NCBI RefSeq assembly: GCF_004359525.2
Contig: NZ_SCWC02000003.1
Coordinates: 186,001-250,000 of the forward strand
Length of the DNA stretch: 64,000 bases
Direction of reading: 5' to 3'
From: Macrococcus equipercicus
GTDB lineage: Bacteria; Bacillota; Bacilli; Staphylococcales; Staphylococcaceae
The translations under genes were made by a program, and so were the position numbers. The notes below the pieces were generated by a model, which saw only the letters and a program-made list of their open reading frames with translations, was not told the origin of the DNA and made no database searches. The first letter of the stretch is position 1, and each line of letters opens with the position of its first letter. Below, piece by piece: positions 16,531 to 25,490 of the stretch.

Positions 16531-17553
16531 ATGATTACAATCAAAGATGTGGCGAAGCGTGCCGATGTGGCGCCGTCCACTGTATCAAGAGTTATCAGCA
16601 ATCATCCGGCTATCAGCGAGAAGACTCGGGACAAAGTCCGCCGGGTGATGGATGAGATGGGTTATATGCCCAATGTCTCAGCAAGACGTCTAGTGACGAA
16701 GCAGTCCAATACTATCGGTCTGCTGCTGAAGACTGCTTCCAAAGAAATGACGCAGAATCCATTTTTCACGGATGTGTTAATGAGTATTTCTAAAGTATGT
16801 AAGGACAATCATTATTCAACTGTTGTCTCTACAAGTATGAATGAACAGGAACTGCTCAGTGAAGTGAGCGAGCTGGTCAACAGCAACGCGGTGGACGGCT
16901 TTATTCTGCTGTATTCCAAAAGTAATGATCCGGTTGTCAGCTACTTACAGTCCATTAACTTTCCTTTCGTCATTCTCGGTAAAAAACTGAGTCCATTATC
17001 TAATGAAATATATATTGATAATGACAATGTCATGGCGGCTTATCAGCTGACCGATTACATGATTAATCTCGGCCATAAAAACATTGTATTCATCGCAGAA
17101 AATTCTACGTACGCGGTGAATGAAGACCGCGTTCTAGGTTACAGCCGTGCTTGTCAGCAGGCGGGTCTTATGCCGGAAGTATTTGAAGGAGCGGCCGGCA
17201 CTGAAGAAGTAAGCGGCATTATTGCAGAGATTAAAACGATGCTACCCCGGCCGACGGCGATTATTACTTCAGACAGTATGATGAACTTGAATGTACTGAG
17301 CGAACTTTATCAGCAGCAGCTGAGGATACCTGATGATATACAGACAGCAACATTCAATGATTCTTATTTCAATGAATCAGCCTGCCCGCCGCAGACAGTG
17401 GTCAATATTTATCCTGAATCGCTGGGGGCGGAAGCGGGTAGTAGTTTAATAGAATATTTGAATCATCCTGAGATGATTAAACGCAGCATTATTATCCCGA
17501 CATCAATTATTGAACGTTCATCGACTAAACCATTAAAGGAGCGAGTGCTGTGA
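16531..17553 (+). CDS. LacI/GalR-family transcriptional regulator
   Basis: A 340-residue sugar-responsive DNA-binding protein. An N-terminal helix-turn-helix ([20 protein letters not shown] at 2-21) and hinge helix ([11 protein letters not shown]) are followed by a periplasmic-binding-protein-like ligand domain with the T-N-T-I-G-L-L-L start and a C-terminal P-T-S-I-I-E-R-S strand. It lies inside the operon it probably controls, and the TGCAATCGTTTGCA palindrome ahead of the operon is a fitting target. The inducer is likely an alpha-glucoside, or a 3-keto derivative if the flanking dehydrogenases act on the same substrate. A short AGGTG ribosome site precedes the ATG. Confidence 0.88.
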   Translation: MITIKDVAKRADVAPSTVSRVISNHPAISEKTRDKVRRVMDEMGYMPNVSARRLVTKQSNTIGLLLKTASKEMTQNPFFTDVLMSISKVCKDNHYSTVVSTSMNEQELLSEVSELVNSNAVDGFILLYSKSNDPVVSYLQSINFPFVILGKKLSPLSNEIYIDNDNVMAAYQLTDYMINLGHKNIVFIAENSTYAVNEDRVLGYSRACQQAGLMPEVFEGAAGTEEVSGIIAEIKTMLPRPTAIITSDSMMNLNVLSELYQQQLRIPDDIQTATFNDSYFNESACPPQTVVNIYPESLGAEAGSSLIEYLNHPEMIKRSIIIPTSIIERSSTKPLKERVL

Positions 17554-18266
17554 AAGTAACGGTATGGAATGAATATAGACACGAGAAAGAATCAGCGATT
17601 GTCAGCAACATATATCCGGAAGGCATTCATCAGCAAATAGCATCATTTATTGAAGGCGCGGACGTCGCGACGGCGACGTTAGATGAGCCGGAACACGGCT
17701 TGTCTGAAGAAGTGCTCAATAATACGGATGTCTTGATCTGGTGGGGTCATAAAGCACACGATGAAGTACAGGATATAATCGTTGACCGTGTCCAGCAGCG
17801 GGTGCTTGAAGGAATGGGACTTATTGTTCTCCATTCCGGTCATTTCTCTAAGATCTTCAAACGACTGATGGGGACAGGCTGTGACTTAAAGTGGCGTGAA
17901 GCAGATGACAAAGAGCGTATCTGGACTGTAATGCCGGGCCATCCGATCGCTGAAGGTCTGCCAGAGTTCTTTGAACTGCCTAAAGAGGAGATGTACGGTG
18001 AGCACTTCGATATTCCTGCACCTGAAGAACTAGTATTCATCAGCTGGTTTGAAGGCGGCGAAGTATTCCGTTCAGGTGCGACATTTAAGCGCGGAAACGG
18101 TAAGATATTCTACTTCCGGCCAGGTCACGAAACATATCCGACGTATTATGACAGCAATGTCCAGCGCGTCATCAATAATGCCGTACAGTGGGCGAAGCCT
18201 AGTACAAACGGCTATCCGACATACGGCAATTATCAACCACTGGAATCTATTTCAGAAAAGGAGTAG
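17550..18266 (+). CDS. ThuA-family (trehalose utilisation) protein
   Basis: A 238-residue protein of the ThuA family, a class I glutamine-amidotransferase-like fold without the classic Cys triad. Conserved features include [11 protein letters not shown] (about 68-78), the [11 protein letters not shown] block near 91-101 and the [16 protein letters not shown] block near the C-terminus. In Sinorhizobium, ThuA works with the Gfo/Idh enzyme ThuB in turning trehalose and related disaccharides into 3-keto sugars; its exact chemistry is uncertain. Here it is followed directly by two Gfo/Idh dehydrogenases. It starts with GTG, overlapping the regulator's stop by four bases (GTGA), so it is translationally coupled. 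Confidence 0.85.
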   Translation: MKVTVWNEYRHEKESAIVSNIYPEGIHQQIASFIEGADVATATLDEPEHGLSEEVLNNTDVLIWWGHKAHDEVQDIIVDRVQQRVLEGMGLIVLHSGHFSKIFKRLMGTGCDLKWREADDKERIWTVMPGHPIAEGLPEFFELPKEEMYGEHFDIPAPEELVFISWFEGGEVFRSGATFKRGNGKIFYFRPGHETYPTYYDSNVQRVINNAVQWAKPSTNGYPTYGNYQPLESISEKE

Positions 18267-18270
18267 CATC

Positions 18271-19293
18271 ATGACTATCAAAGTAGGAATTATCGGCTGC
18301 GGCAGCATCGCTGTCCATCGTCACATCCCTGAATATCAGGAAAATGACACTGCTGAAATCGTCGCATTCTGCGACATCAACAAGCAGCGCAGCGATGAAC
18401 TGGCACAAACATACGGCGGCACAAGCTACAGTGATTACAATGAATTGCTGGCAGATGACACCGTTGAAGCGGTGAGCATTTGTACACCGAACTATCTGCA
18501 CGCTGAGATGACGATTGCTGCATTGAATGCCGGCAAACATGTGTTATGCGAAAAACCGATGGCAACGTCACTTGATGACGCTGACAAGATGATCGTTGCA
18601 GCAGAAAAAAGCGGCGCTAAACTGATGATCAGTCACAATCAGCGGCTGAATGAAGCGCATCAAGCGGCAAAACAGGATGTTGCTGCCGGAAAGCTCGGTA
18701 AAATCTATTCATTTAAGACGACATTCGGTCATCCGGGTCCGGAAGGCTGGAGCGTTGACGGGCCGGACAGCTGGTTCTTCGACAAAAAGCGCGCATTTAT
18801 CGGGGCGATGGGTGACCTCGGTGTGCATAAAGCGGACTTAATGCGCTATATTCTCGGTGAGGAATTCAAGGAAGTCGGCGCGATGATTGAAACGTCAGCG
18901 AAAGCGAAGGCAACTGTCGATGATAATGCGGTCTTAATCCTGAAATCCACAGGTGGCATTATCGGTACACTGAGTGCTTCATGGGCTTACAATGGTGAAG
19001 AAGATAACAGCACAGTGCTGTACGGCGAAAAAGGTGTGCTCAAATTGAATGCAGACCCTGACTACAGCTACATCTTTATCGGCGCAGATGGTGAAGTCGA
19101 CAAGCAGCAGCTCGGTGAGATGCAGACGAACGATGAAGACGGTCAAGTGAACTCACATACGATCGATGCTTTCATTCAGTCAATCATAGAAGATACAGTA
19201 CCTATTTGTGACGGTGAAGAAGGCAGGGCATCACTGAACATTATTTTAAAAGCTATCGAAGCAGCAGAAACAAATACTATTACTAGATTTTAA
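18271..19293 (+). CDS. Gfo/Idh/MocA-family oxidoreductase 1
   Basis: An NAD(P)-dependent sugar dehydrogenase of 340 residues. The N-terminal Rossmann motif GCGSIA is at 9-14, CEKPMA near 95 is the family signature for cofactor and substrate, and H186 with D189 in GDLGVHKAD lie at the usual catalytic position. A longer open frame from 18049 overlaps thuA; the ATG at 18271 with AAAAGGAG 7 bases upstream and an immediate Rossmann strand is the real start. Family members oxidise sugar hydroxyls, including C3 of glucosides. A similar gene pair with an isomerase is linked to the maltose-type transporter in S. aureus as I recall. The substrate is not proven. Confidence 0.88.
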   Translation: MTIKVGIIGCGSIAVHRHIPEYQENDTAEIVAFCDINKQRSDELAQTYGGTSYSDYNELLADDTVEAVSICTPNYLHAEMTIAALNAGKHVLCEKPMATSLDDADKMIVAAEKSGAKLMISHNQRLNEAHQAAKQDVAAGKLGKIYSFKTTFGHPGPEGWSVDGPDSWFFDKKRAFIGAMGDLGVHKADLMRYILGEEFKEVGAMIETSAKAKATVDDNAVLILKSTGGIIGTLSASWAYNGEEDNSTVLYGEKGVLKLNADPDYSYIFIGADGEVDKQQLGEMQTNDEDGQVNSHTIDAFIQSIIEDTVPICDGEEGRASLNIILKAIEAAETNTITRF

Positions 19294-19305
19294 GGAGCAG
19301 ACATC

Positions 19306-20340
19306 ATGACTAAAGTCAGAATCGGCATTGTGGGCGTGGGTGGTATCGCGACAGAGCGTCACATCCCAGCCTTCAGAGAATTTGATAATGTGGCTATCAC
19401 TTGTGTTCATGACATTAATGTAGAACGTGCGATGGTTGTCGCCAATCAGTTCGGCATCCCGCATGTCGCAAAAAAATTCGAGGAAATGCTCGACCATGTA
19501 GATGCGGTCGTTATTACGACACCTAATAAATTCCACGCACCCTTTGCGATCGAAGCTTTAAATCATGATAAATCGGTCCTGTGCGAGAAACCGATGGCAC
19601 TGACGACAGAAGAATGTGATGCGATGATCGCCGCTGAGCAGAAGAGTAAAGGCAAGCTTCATATTGCTTACCATTATCGTTTTATGAAAGAAGCAATCGC
19701 TGCCAAAAAAATCATCGATAAAGGCATCATCGGTGAGCCGCTTGTTATCCGCATTAAAGCGATGCGGCGGCGTAAAGTCCCTGGCTGGGGCGTCTTTACG
19801 AACAAAGAGCTGCAGGGCGGCGGTGCATTGATTGACTATGGCTGTCATCTGCTCGACCTTGCGATGTGGCTCGTCGGCAGCAGAAAGCCGGTCGAAGTGT
19901 CCGCGCAGACTTATAATCAGCTGAGCCGCATGCCGAATCCGGTCAATGAATGGGGGGCATTTAACCCTGAAACATTTGAAGTCGATGATCATGTGACAGC
20001 ATTCATCAGATTTGAGAACAATATCACGATGCTGTTTGAAACAAGCTGGGCTGCCAATGTCGAAAGTGATGAAGAGCACATCAGTATATCTGGCACTAAA
20101 GGTGGTCTCAATGTCTTTGAAATGAAAGTCAATCAGGCGGATGATACATTGATGACAACACTGAATATCGACTATATTCAAGTGGAGCATCCATTTGAAT
20201 ATTTACAGACCGAAAACTTTATTTCATCGATTCTCTACCATACGCCGCTGCGCGTGAAATCGACGGAAGCCCGGGAAGTGTCTCGGATTATTGAAGCGGT
20301 GTATTTAAGTGCATCAAACAAAAAGGCCATTTTAATCTAG
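19306..20340 (+). CDS. Gfo/Idh/MocA-family oxidoreductase 2
   Basis: A second dehydrogenase of the same family, 344 residues, clearly paralogous but not a recent duplicate of the preceding gene. Rossmann motif GVGGIA (8-13 region), CEKPMA near 95, and active-site H181 and D184 in DYGCHLLD. The centre carries the R-R-R-K-V-P-G-W-G segment seen in ThuB-like and related sugar dehydrogenases. AAGGAG precedes the ATG. Two such enzymes in one operon suggest either oxidation of a glycoside followed by reduction of the released 3-keto sugar, or activity on two substrates. That division of labour is inference. Confidence 0.88.
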   Translation: MTKVRIGIVGVGGIATERHIPAFREFDNVAITCVHDINVERAMVVANQFGIPHVAKKFEEMLDHVDAVVITTPNKFHAPFAIEALNHDKSVLCEKPMALTTEECDAMIAAEQKSKGKLHIAYHYRFMKEAIAAKKIIDKGIIGEPLVIRIKAMRRRKVPGWGVFTNKELQGGGALIDYGCHLLDLAMWLVGSRKPVEVSAQTYNQLSRMPNPVNEWGAFNPETFEVDDHVTAFIRFENNITMLFETSWAANVESDEEHISISGTKGGLNVFEMKVNQADDTLMTTLNIDYIQVEHPFEYLQTENFISSILYHTPLRVKSTEAREVSRIIEAVYLSASNKKAILI

Positions 20341-20351
20341 GAGGATGTACG

Positions 20352-21320
20352 ATGAAATTAGGAGTGTTTAATCCTTTGTTCAATGATAAATCATTTGAGG
20401 AGATGCTTGATTACGTGCAGCAGTCAGGCGTTGAAGCAGTTGAAGTCGGAACAGGGTGTTACCCGGGCAGCAGTCATATTGATGTTGACGAGCTGCTTAA
20501 AAGCGAACGTGCGAGAGAGACGTACCAGCAGGCATTCGCTGAAAGAGGTCTGTTCATCTCATCATTCAGCTGTCATGGTAACCCGATCTCACCGGAAGCA
20601 GCATTCAGAGAAGAATCGGATACGGTGTTACGTAAGACGATTCAGCTTGCCGGCTTGATGGACGTCCCTGTCGTGAACTGTTTCAGCGGCACAGCGGGTG
20701 ATTCAGAAGAAGCGGTGCTGCCTAACTGGCCGGTCGTTCCGTGGCCGACTGAATACAAGGATAGTTATGACTGGCAGTGGGAAGAGAAGCTGATTCCATA
20801 CTGGCAGGACATCGCAGAACTTGCGAAGACGCATGACGTAAAAATCGGCCTTGAACTGCACGGAGGATTTCTCGTCCATTCTCCTTACACATTGCTGAAA
20901 CTAAGAGCAGCGACGAACGAATATATCGGCGCTAATCTGGACCCGAGCCATTTATGGTGGCAGGGCATTGACCCGGTCGCGGCCATCAAAATACTCGGTG
21001 AACAGCACGCCATCCATCATTTTCATGCGAAAGATACATATATTGACCAGGATAATGTCAATATGTACGGTTTACTGGATATGCAGCCTTATAGTAATGT
21101 CAAGACAAGAAGCTGGACATTCAGAAGCGTCGGCTGCGGTCATGACTTAAAAGACTGGACAGCGATGATGAGTGCCTTAAGGACTTATGACTATGATTAT
21201 GTCGTCAGCATTGAGCATGAAGATCCGCTGATGTCGATAGAAGAAGGATTCCAGACAGCTGTGCGCAATTTAAAGCAAGTTATCATTAAACAGACACCGA
21301 CCGATATGTGGTGGGTATAA
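20352..21320 (+). CDS. Sugar phosphate isomerase/epimerase-like TIM-barrel protein
   Basis: A 322-residue protein of the xylose-isomerase-like/AP-endonuclease-2 TIM-barrel superfamily. Likely metal ligands are spread as in the family: E in GLELHGG, D and H in NLDPSHLWW, H in HHFHAKD and E in SIEHEDP. Relatives act as isomerases, epimerases or 3-keto-glycoside-cleaving enzymes. Next to ThuA and two Gfo/Idh dehydrogenases the last role is attractive but untested. AGGAGG lies 7 bases before the ATG; the gene is 11 bases downstream of the second dehydrogenase. Confidence 0.82.
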   Translation: MKLGVFNPLFNDKSFEEMLDYVQQSGVEAVEVGTGCYPGSSHIDVDELLKSERARETYQQAFAERGLFISSFSCHGNPISPEAAFREESDTVLRKTIQLAGLMDVPVVNCFSGTAGDSEEAVLPNWPVVPWPTEYKDSYDWQWEEKLIPYWQDIAELAKTHDVKIGLELHGGFLVHSPYTLLKLRAATNEYIGANLDPSHLWWQGIDPVAAIKILGEQHAIHHFHAKDTYIDQDNVNMYGLLDMQPYSNVKTRSWTFRSVGCGHDLKDWTAMMSALRTYDYDYVVSIEHEDPLMSIEEGFQTAVRNLKQVIIKQTPTDMWWV

Positions 21321-21332
21321 GGAGGAATTACA

Positions 21333-22487
21333 ATGGCAGAGCTGCGATTAGATCACATTAAAAAGACTTACGAAGGTGGCAACACAGTAGTCAAAGACTT
21401 CAACCTTCACATTCACGACAAAGAATTCATCGTATTTGTCGGCCCGTCAGGCTGCGGTAAATCAACAACGCTCAGAATGATTGCGGGTCTTGAAGATATT
21501 ACAGCAGGTGACTTCACGATAGACGGCGTGCGCATGAACGATGTTGCCCCTAAAAACCGCGATATCGCTATGGTTTTCCAGAACTATGCACTGTATCCTC
21601 ATATGACGGTATATGACAATATGGCATTCGGTCTGAAATTACGCAAAACACCGAAAGCAGACATTAAACGCCGCGTAGAAGAAGCAGCACAAATTTTAGG
21701 ACTGACTGAATATTTGCAGCGTAAACCAAAAGCATTATCCGGTGGTCAGCGTCAGCGTGTGGCGTTAGGACGTGCGATTGTCCGGGAAGCGAAAGTCTTC
21801 TTGATGGATGAACCATTGTCAAACCTGGATGCCAAGCTTCGCGTGCAAATGCGTGCTGAAATTTCGAAATTACATAACCGTCTGCAGACAACGACTATTT
21901 ATGTAACCCATGACCAGACAGAAGCACTGACGATGGCGACACGTATCGTTGTGCTGAAAGACGGCGATATTATGCAGGTAGGGACACCGAAAGAAGTCTA
22001 TGATTTCCCGGATAATATTTTTGTCGCCGAGTTTATCGGTTCGCCGCCGATGAATATTTTCACCGGAAAGTTAACGGAAAAATCAATCCGTATCGGTAAT
22101 TATGAGTTTGATATACCGGAAGCGATCATGCGCTCACTGAAGAATAAAGGCTACGCCGGCAAGGAAGTTAAGTTCGGCATCCGTCCGGAAGACATTCATG
22201 ATGAGCCGGTCTTTATCCAGTCGTATGAAAATGCATCGTTCGAAACGAAAGTGACGGTCAGCGAGCTGCTCGGTTCAGAAGTCATGGTCTATTCCATGTT
22301 CGAAGGCCAGGAGTTTATTTCCAAGCTGGATGCACGTAATGACTTTAAAGCAGGCGATATTGTCCGCCTGGCGATGGATATGAATAAAGCGCATTTCTTC
22401 GATACAGAAACAGGAGAACGTATCCGTAACGCAGCAGAAGAAAGACGCCGTCAGGAAGGTGCACTTAACGAGACTGCAGCGCTATAA
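21333..22487 (+). CDS. msmX: MsmK/UgpC-type sugar ABC transporter ATPase
   Basis: The ATPase that powers the importer encoded upstream, and possibly other CUT1 importers, since MsmX-type proteins are often shared. The 384 residues contain Walker A GPSGCGKST (37-45), Q-loop VFQNYALYP, signature LSGGQRQR, Walker B FLMDEPLSNLD and switch TVYVTHDQ-type sequence, then a C-terminal TOBE/regulatory domain (about 240-365, F-G-I-R-P-E-D-I). AAGGAGG precedes the ATG by 6 bases. The product is of normal length. A hairpin follows before the alpha-glucosidase gene. Confidence 0.92.
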   Translation: MAELRLDHIKKTYEGGNTVVKDFNLHIHDKEFIVFVGPSGCGKSTTLRMIAGLEDITAGDFTIDGVRMNDVAPKNRDIAMVFQNYALYPHMTVYDNMAFGLKLRKTPKADIKRRVEEAAQILGLTEYLQRKPKALSGGQRQRVALGRAIVREAKVFLMDEPLSNLDAKLRVQMRAEISKLHNRLQTTTIYVTHDQTEALTMATRIVVLKDGDIMQVGTPKEVYDFPDNIFVAEFIGSPPMNIFTGKLTEKSIRIGNYEFDIPEAIMRSLKNKGYAGKEVKFGIRPEDIHDEPVFIQSYENASFETKVTVSELLGSEVMVYSMFEGQEFISKLDARNDFKAGDIVRLAMDMNKAHFFDTETGERIRNAAEERRRQEGALNETAAL

Positions 22488-22523
22488 TCACGGTGTAAGT
22501 GCATATTATTGTATTGAACTAAA

Positions 22524-22560
22524 AAAGCTGTTAACATGCGTCATGTTAACAGCTTTATTT
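22524..22560 (+). terminator. Hairpin between msmX and the alpha-glucosidase gene
   Basis: AAAGCTGTTAACATG and CATGTTAACAGCTTT form a perfect 15-bp stem around CGT, with a short T-rich tail (ATTTATC). The weak tail suggests partial termination or 3' protection, so some read-through to the next gene is likely. Confidence 0.8.
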
Positions 22561-22584
22561 ATCTCTAACTGGAGGAACTGGAAA

Positions 22585-24249
22585 ATGAAACGCATTTGGT
22601 GGAAAGAAGCGGTGTGCTATCAAGTATATCCGCGCAGCTTTCAAGATTCGAACGGTGACGGTATCGGTGATATCAACGGTCTGACAGAAAAACTTGATTA
22701 CTTGAAGGAACTTGGGATTGACGTTATCTGGCTGAGTCCGGTCTATGATTCGCCGAACGATGATAACGGCTATGATATTCGTGACTATCAGAAGATTATG
22801 AGAGATTTTGGTTCAATGGAGGACTTTGACCGTCTGCTGCTTGAAGTACACGAGCGCGGTATGAAATTGATTATGGATCTTGTGGTGAATCATACAAGTG
22901 ATGAGCATCCATGGTTTATCGAATCAAGGCATTCAAAGGAAGATCCTAAGCGGGACTGGTATATATGGAAAGACGGCAAGAACGGCCGTGAGCCGAATAA
23001 CTGGGCCAGTATTTTTGAAGGGTCAGCATGGGAATACGATGCGACGACAAATCAGTACTATATGCATGTATTCAGTCGTAAACAGCCTGACTTGAACTGG
23101 GAAAACAGAGAGATGCGCCATGCGGTCTATAATATGATCAACTGGTGGCTGGAAAAAGGAATCGACGGTTTCAGAATTGATGCTATCAGTCATATTAAAA
23201 AGACGTTCTCTAAAGGGGATCTGCCGAATCCGGATGCACTGAACTATGTTGAATCATTTGAAGGTCATATGAACCAGCCCGGCATCCATGAGTTTCTGAA
23301 AGAAATGAAAGAAGCGACGTTTGATAACTATGATATTATGACCGTCGGTGAAGCGAATGGCGTGACGACAGAAGACGCTGATCTATGGGTCGGTGAAAAA
23401 AACGGCAAGTTTGATATGGTCTTTCAATTTGAGCATTTGAACTTATGGAATCATGATGTGGGTACCGGCTTTGATATTCTCGGCTATAAGCAGGTGCTGG
23501 CAGAATGGCAGAAAGGTCTGGAGAATGTAGGGTGGAATGCACTCTTCATTGAAAACCATGATCGTCCCCGTGTGCCTTCTACATGGGGAGATGACAAAGT
23601 ATACTGGTACGAAAGTGCGACCAGTCATGCGGCCGTGTATTTCCTGCAGCAGGGAACACCGTTTATTTATCAAGGTCAGGAGATCGGAATGACAAATTAT
23701 CCGTTCAAGGATATTTCTGAGTTCAACGATGTTCATGCGAAGAATATTTATAACAATGAACTCGTCAATGGTATGCCGAAAGCTAAGATTATCGAGATGC
23801 TGCAGCGTATCAGCCGTGATAACGCGCGCACACCGATGCAGTGGGATGACACAGAACATGCAGGGTTTACAACCGGCAGACCGTGGTTGAAAGTCAACCC
23901 GAATTACGTTGATATCAACGTCGAAAAACAATTGCATGATGACCAGTCGATTTACAGCTTCTATAAGAAAATGATTAAGTTCAAAAAAGAGAATTTAATC
24001 ATGACGTATGGCATATTCGACCTTGTCTATGCGAATCACCCGGATGTGTTCGCTTATACGCGGACGTTAGGTGATGAGCAGGTGCTTGTCATCGGCAATC
24101 TTGCTGATATTGAAGTGAAACTCGATAGCAGTGAAGGATTTTATTTTGACCCTGAGAAGATCGTGCTGAATAATTACAAGCTTCAGGAATCAGCATCAGA
24201 TGAAATTATTTTGAAACCTTACGAGGCACGTGTATATCATTTAGCATAA
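22585..24249 (+). CDS. GH13 alpha-glucosidase (MalL/oligo-1,6-glucosidase subfamily)
   Basis: A cytosolic retaining glycoside hydrolase of 554 residues that releases glucose from alpha-glucosides. It shows the subfamily opening W-W-K-E-A-V-C-Y-Q-V-Y-P-R-S-F and the catalytic triad D199 (GFRIDA), E256 (VGEANG) and D326 (ENHDRPR), at almost the numbering of Bacillus oligo-1,6-glucosidase. The residue after the nucleophile is Ala200; Val here is linked to alpha-1,6 preference, so alpha-1,4 action (maltose-like substrates) is plausible. An open frame from 22459 runs through the hairpin; the ATG at 22585 with TGGAGGAA upstream is chosen. It is the last gene of the cluster. Confidence 0.92.
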   Translation: MKRIWWKEAVCYQVYPRSFQDSNGDGIGDINGLTEKLDYLKELGIDVIWLSPVYDSPNDDNGYDIRDYQKIMRDFGSMEDFDRLLLEVHERGMKLIMDLVVNHTSDEHPWFIESRHSKEDPKRDWYIWKDGKNGREPNNWASIFEGSAWEYDATTNQYYMHVFSRKQPDLNWENREMRHAVYNMINWWLEKGIDGFRIDAISHIKKTFSKGDLPNPDALNYVESFEGHMNQPGIHEFLKEMKEATFDNYDIMTVGEANGVTTEDADLWVGEKNGKFDMVFQFEHLNLWNHDVGTGFDILGYKQVLAEWQKGLENVGWNALFIENHDRPRVPSTWGDDKVYWYESATSHAAVYFLQQGTPFIYQGQEIGMTNYPFKDISEFNDVHAKNIYNNELVNGMPKAKIIEMLQRISRDNARTPMQWDDTEHAGFTTGRPWLKVNPNYVDINVEKQLHDDQSIYSFYKKMIKFKKENLIMTYGIFDLVYANHPDVFAYTRTLGDEQVLVIGNLADIEVKLDSSEGFYFDPEKIVLNNYKLQESASDEIILKPYEARVYHLA

Positions 24250-24334
24250 GCTGAAGCAGCATTTTGAGCTCTTTTATATAATATTTACAAAACCCTCACT
24301 GCGATATAAAGATGAGGATTGGTAATTATAATGG

Positions 24335-24366
24335 ACGCCCTGGATTTCCGGGGTGTTTTTTTGATG
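24335..24366 (+). terminator. Terminator of the alpha-glucoside cluster
   Basis: ACGCCCTGG pairs with CCGGGGTGT (two G-U pairs) around ATTT, followed by seven Ts. Confidence 0.8.
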
Positions 24367-24430
24367 GGAATTTGTCTGTTTCTTTTGTTTTAAGGGAAAA
24401 TTACTTACAATGGAAGATGAGGTGAAGGAT

Positions 24431-25156
24431 ATGCTATTAAAATGGGACCACATCATTCATTATATAAAGAATCTTGAGGATTTTGAGTTTCCGGATGAAC
24501 TGCTCTTGCTGCAGCCGGGCGGCAGACATGAAGCATTAGGGACATATAATCAACTCAGCTACTTTGACTTAAGCTATGTTGAATTCATCGATGTCTTTGA
24601 CGAGTCATTAGTGAAGCAGGCGGCTGTTGATAGCAAGGAGCGGTTAAGTTTTGCGGCAACTCTTGAGCGTACGCATTATAAGGAAGGGTTTAAGCGACTC
24701 TGTTTTCGTACCGATGATATTAATGCGCTAAAAGATCACTTTGTGTCATGCGGACGTGAAGTGATCGGGCCGAACAAGATGACGCGGACTAAGCCGGATG
24801 GGCAGGTCATCAGCTGGCAGCTGCTCTATATCGATGATAACAGCGTCCGTGAGCTGCCGTTTTTCATTCAGTGGGATGAATCAGATGAAGACAGAGAACA
24901 AGCGCTCATTTCTTTGTTCCAGCCGTTGACTGTCAAAGAGATAGCGCTTGTTTCAAAAGACAAGGAACGAACGATTACGGAATGGCAGGATTTATTCGGG
25001 GCGACTTATGACGGACATGCGTTAACGCTGCCCGGCAGCCCGGCATTCACCATTACAGCAGGTGACTTTGACGGCATACGCTCTATCACGATAGCGTCAG
25101 CGGACGCAGACGTAAATGAAGTAACTGTTCACGGGGCGACTTATTTATTCACTTAA
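24431..25156 (+). CDS. VOC-superfamily (glyoxalase-like) protein
   Basis: A 241-residue protein built from two beta-alpha-beta-beta-beta halves of the vicinal-oxygen-chelate type, opening with LLKWDHIIHYI as glyoxalase-3-like proteins do. LQPGGRHEALGTYN (about 31-44) and Y-V-E-F-I-D-V-F follow in the first half. The substrate is unknown and I cannot name a full set of metal ligands. The frame is open from 24410, but the ATG at 24431 places GAGGTGAAGG ahead and fits the domain start. Its TAA overlaps the stop of the convergent small membrane gene by four bases. Confidence 0.7.
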   Translation: MLLKWDHIIHYIKNLEDFEFPDELLLLQPGGRHEALGTYNQLSYFDLSYVEFIDVFDESLVKQAAVDSKERLSFAATLERTHYKEGFKRLCFRTDDINALKDHFVSCGREVIGPNKMTRTKPDGQVISWQLLYIDDNSVRELPFFIQWDESDEDREQALISLFQPLTVKEIALVSKDKERTITEWQDLFGATYDGHALTLPGSPAFTITAGDFDGIRSITIASADADVNEVTVHGATYLFT

Positions 25157-25407
25157 TAGACGTAGTGATATACACGCATAACTAATAGCGACGCATGGTA
25201 TAATGCAATGAGAAGGGCAATCAAAATAAATATCATGTTCATTTTCGAAGGCTTCACAATGAGAAAGAGAATCGAAATGATAAGCGTCAGACCGACTGCC
25301 ACTACGCTGATATCGAGATGATAAATAGCCTGGCGCGTCTGAAAGAGAAAAATGAGCACTATGTTAACAACCATAAGTACTGCCAGCAAAATATTTTTGA
25401 ACATCAT
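25153..25407 (-). CDS. Small membrane protein, 84 residues, unknown function
   Basis: Three predicted helices (about 4-20, 32-50 and 55-75) leave little room for a soluble part; the termini are short and mildly basic. I do not recognise a family. The ATG is preceded by AGAGAGGT. It is convergent with the VOC gene, and the two stops share the palindrome TTAA. An independent promoter probably lies in the 83-bp gap ahead of femX. Confidence 0.6.
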   Translation of the reverse strand: MMFKNILLAVLMVVNIVLIFLFQTRQAIYHLDISVVAVGLTLIISILFLIVKPSKMNMIFILIALLIALYHASLLVMRVYHYVY

Positions 25408-25490
25408 ATACCTCTCTTACATGTATTTTGTCATCATTATAACAAAAATAGCCAGACGATTATAGTTGAACGATTGAAAGGAAGATTCAC

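Noticed and set aside
18049-18270. N-terminal extension of the first Gfo/Idh dehydrogenase
   Set aside because: It overlaps thuA in another frame. The ATG at 18271 has a good ribosome site and begins directly at the Rossmann strand.
19558-20190. 210-codon ORF on the minus strand inside the second dehydrogenase
   Set aside because: Antisense shadow of a recognised coding sequence with no start signal.
22459-22584. N-terminal extension of the alpha-glucosidase
   Set aside because: It overlaps the msmX end and runs through a perfect hairpin. The ATG at 22585 has GGAGGA and the canonical start.
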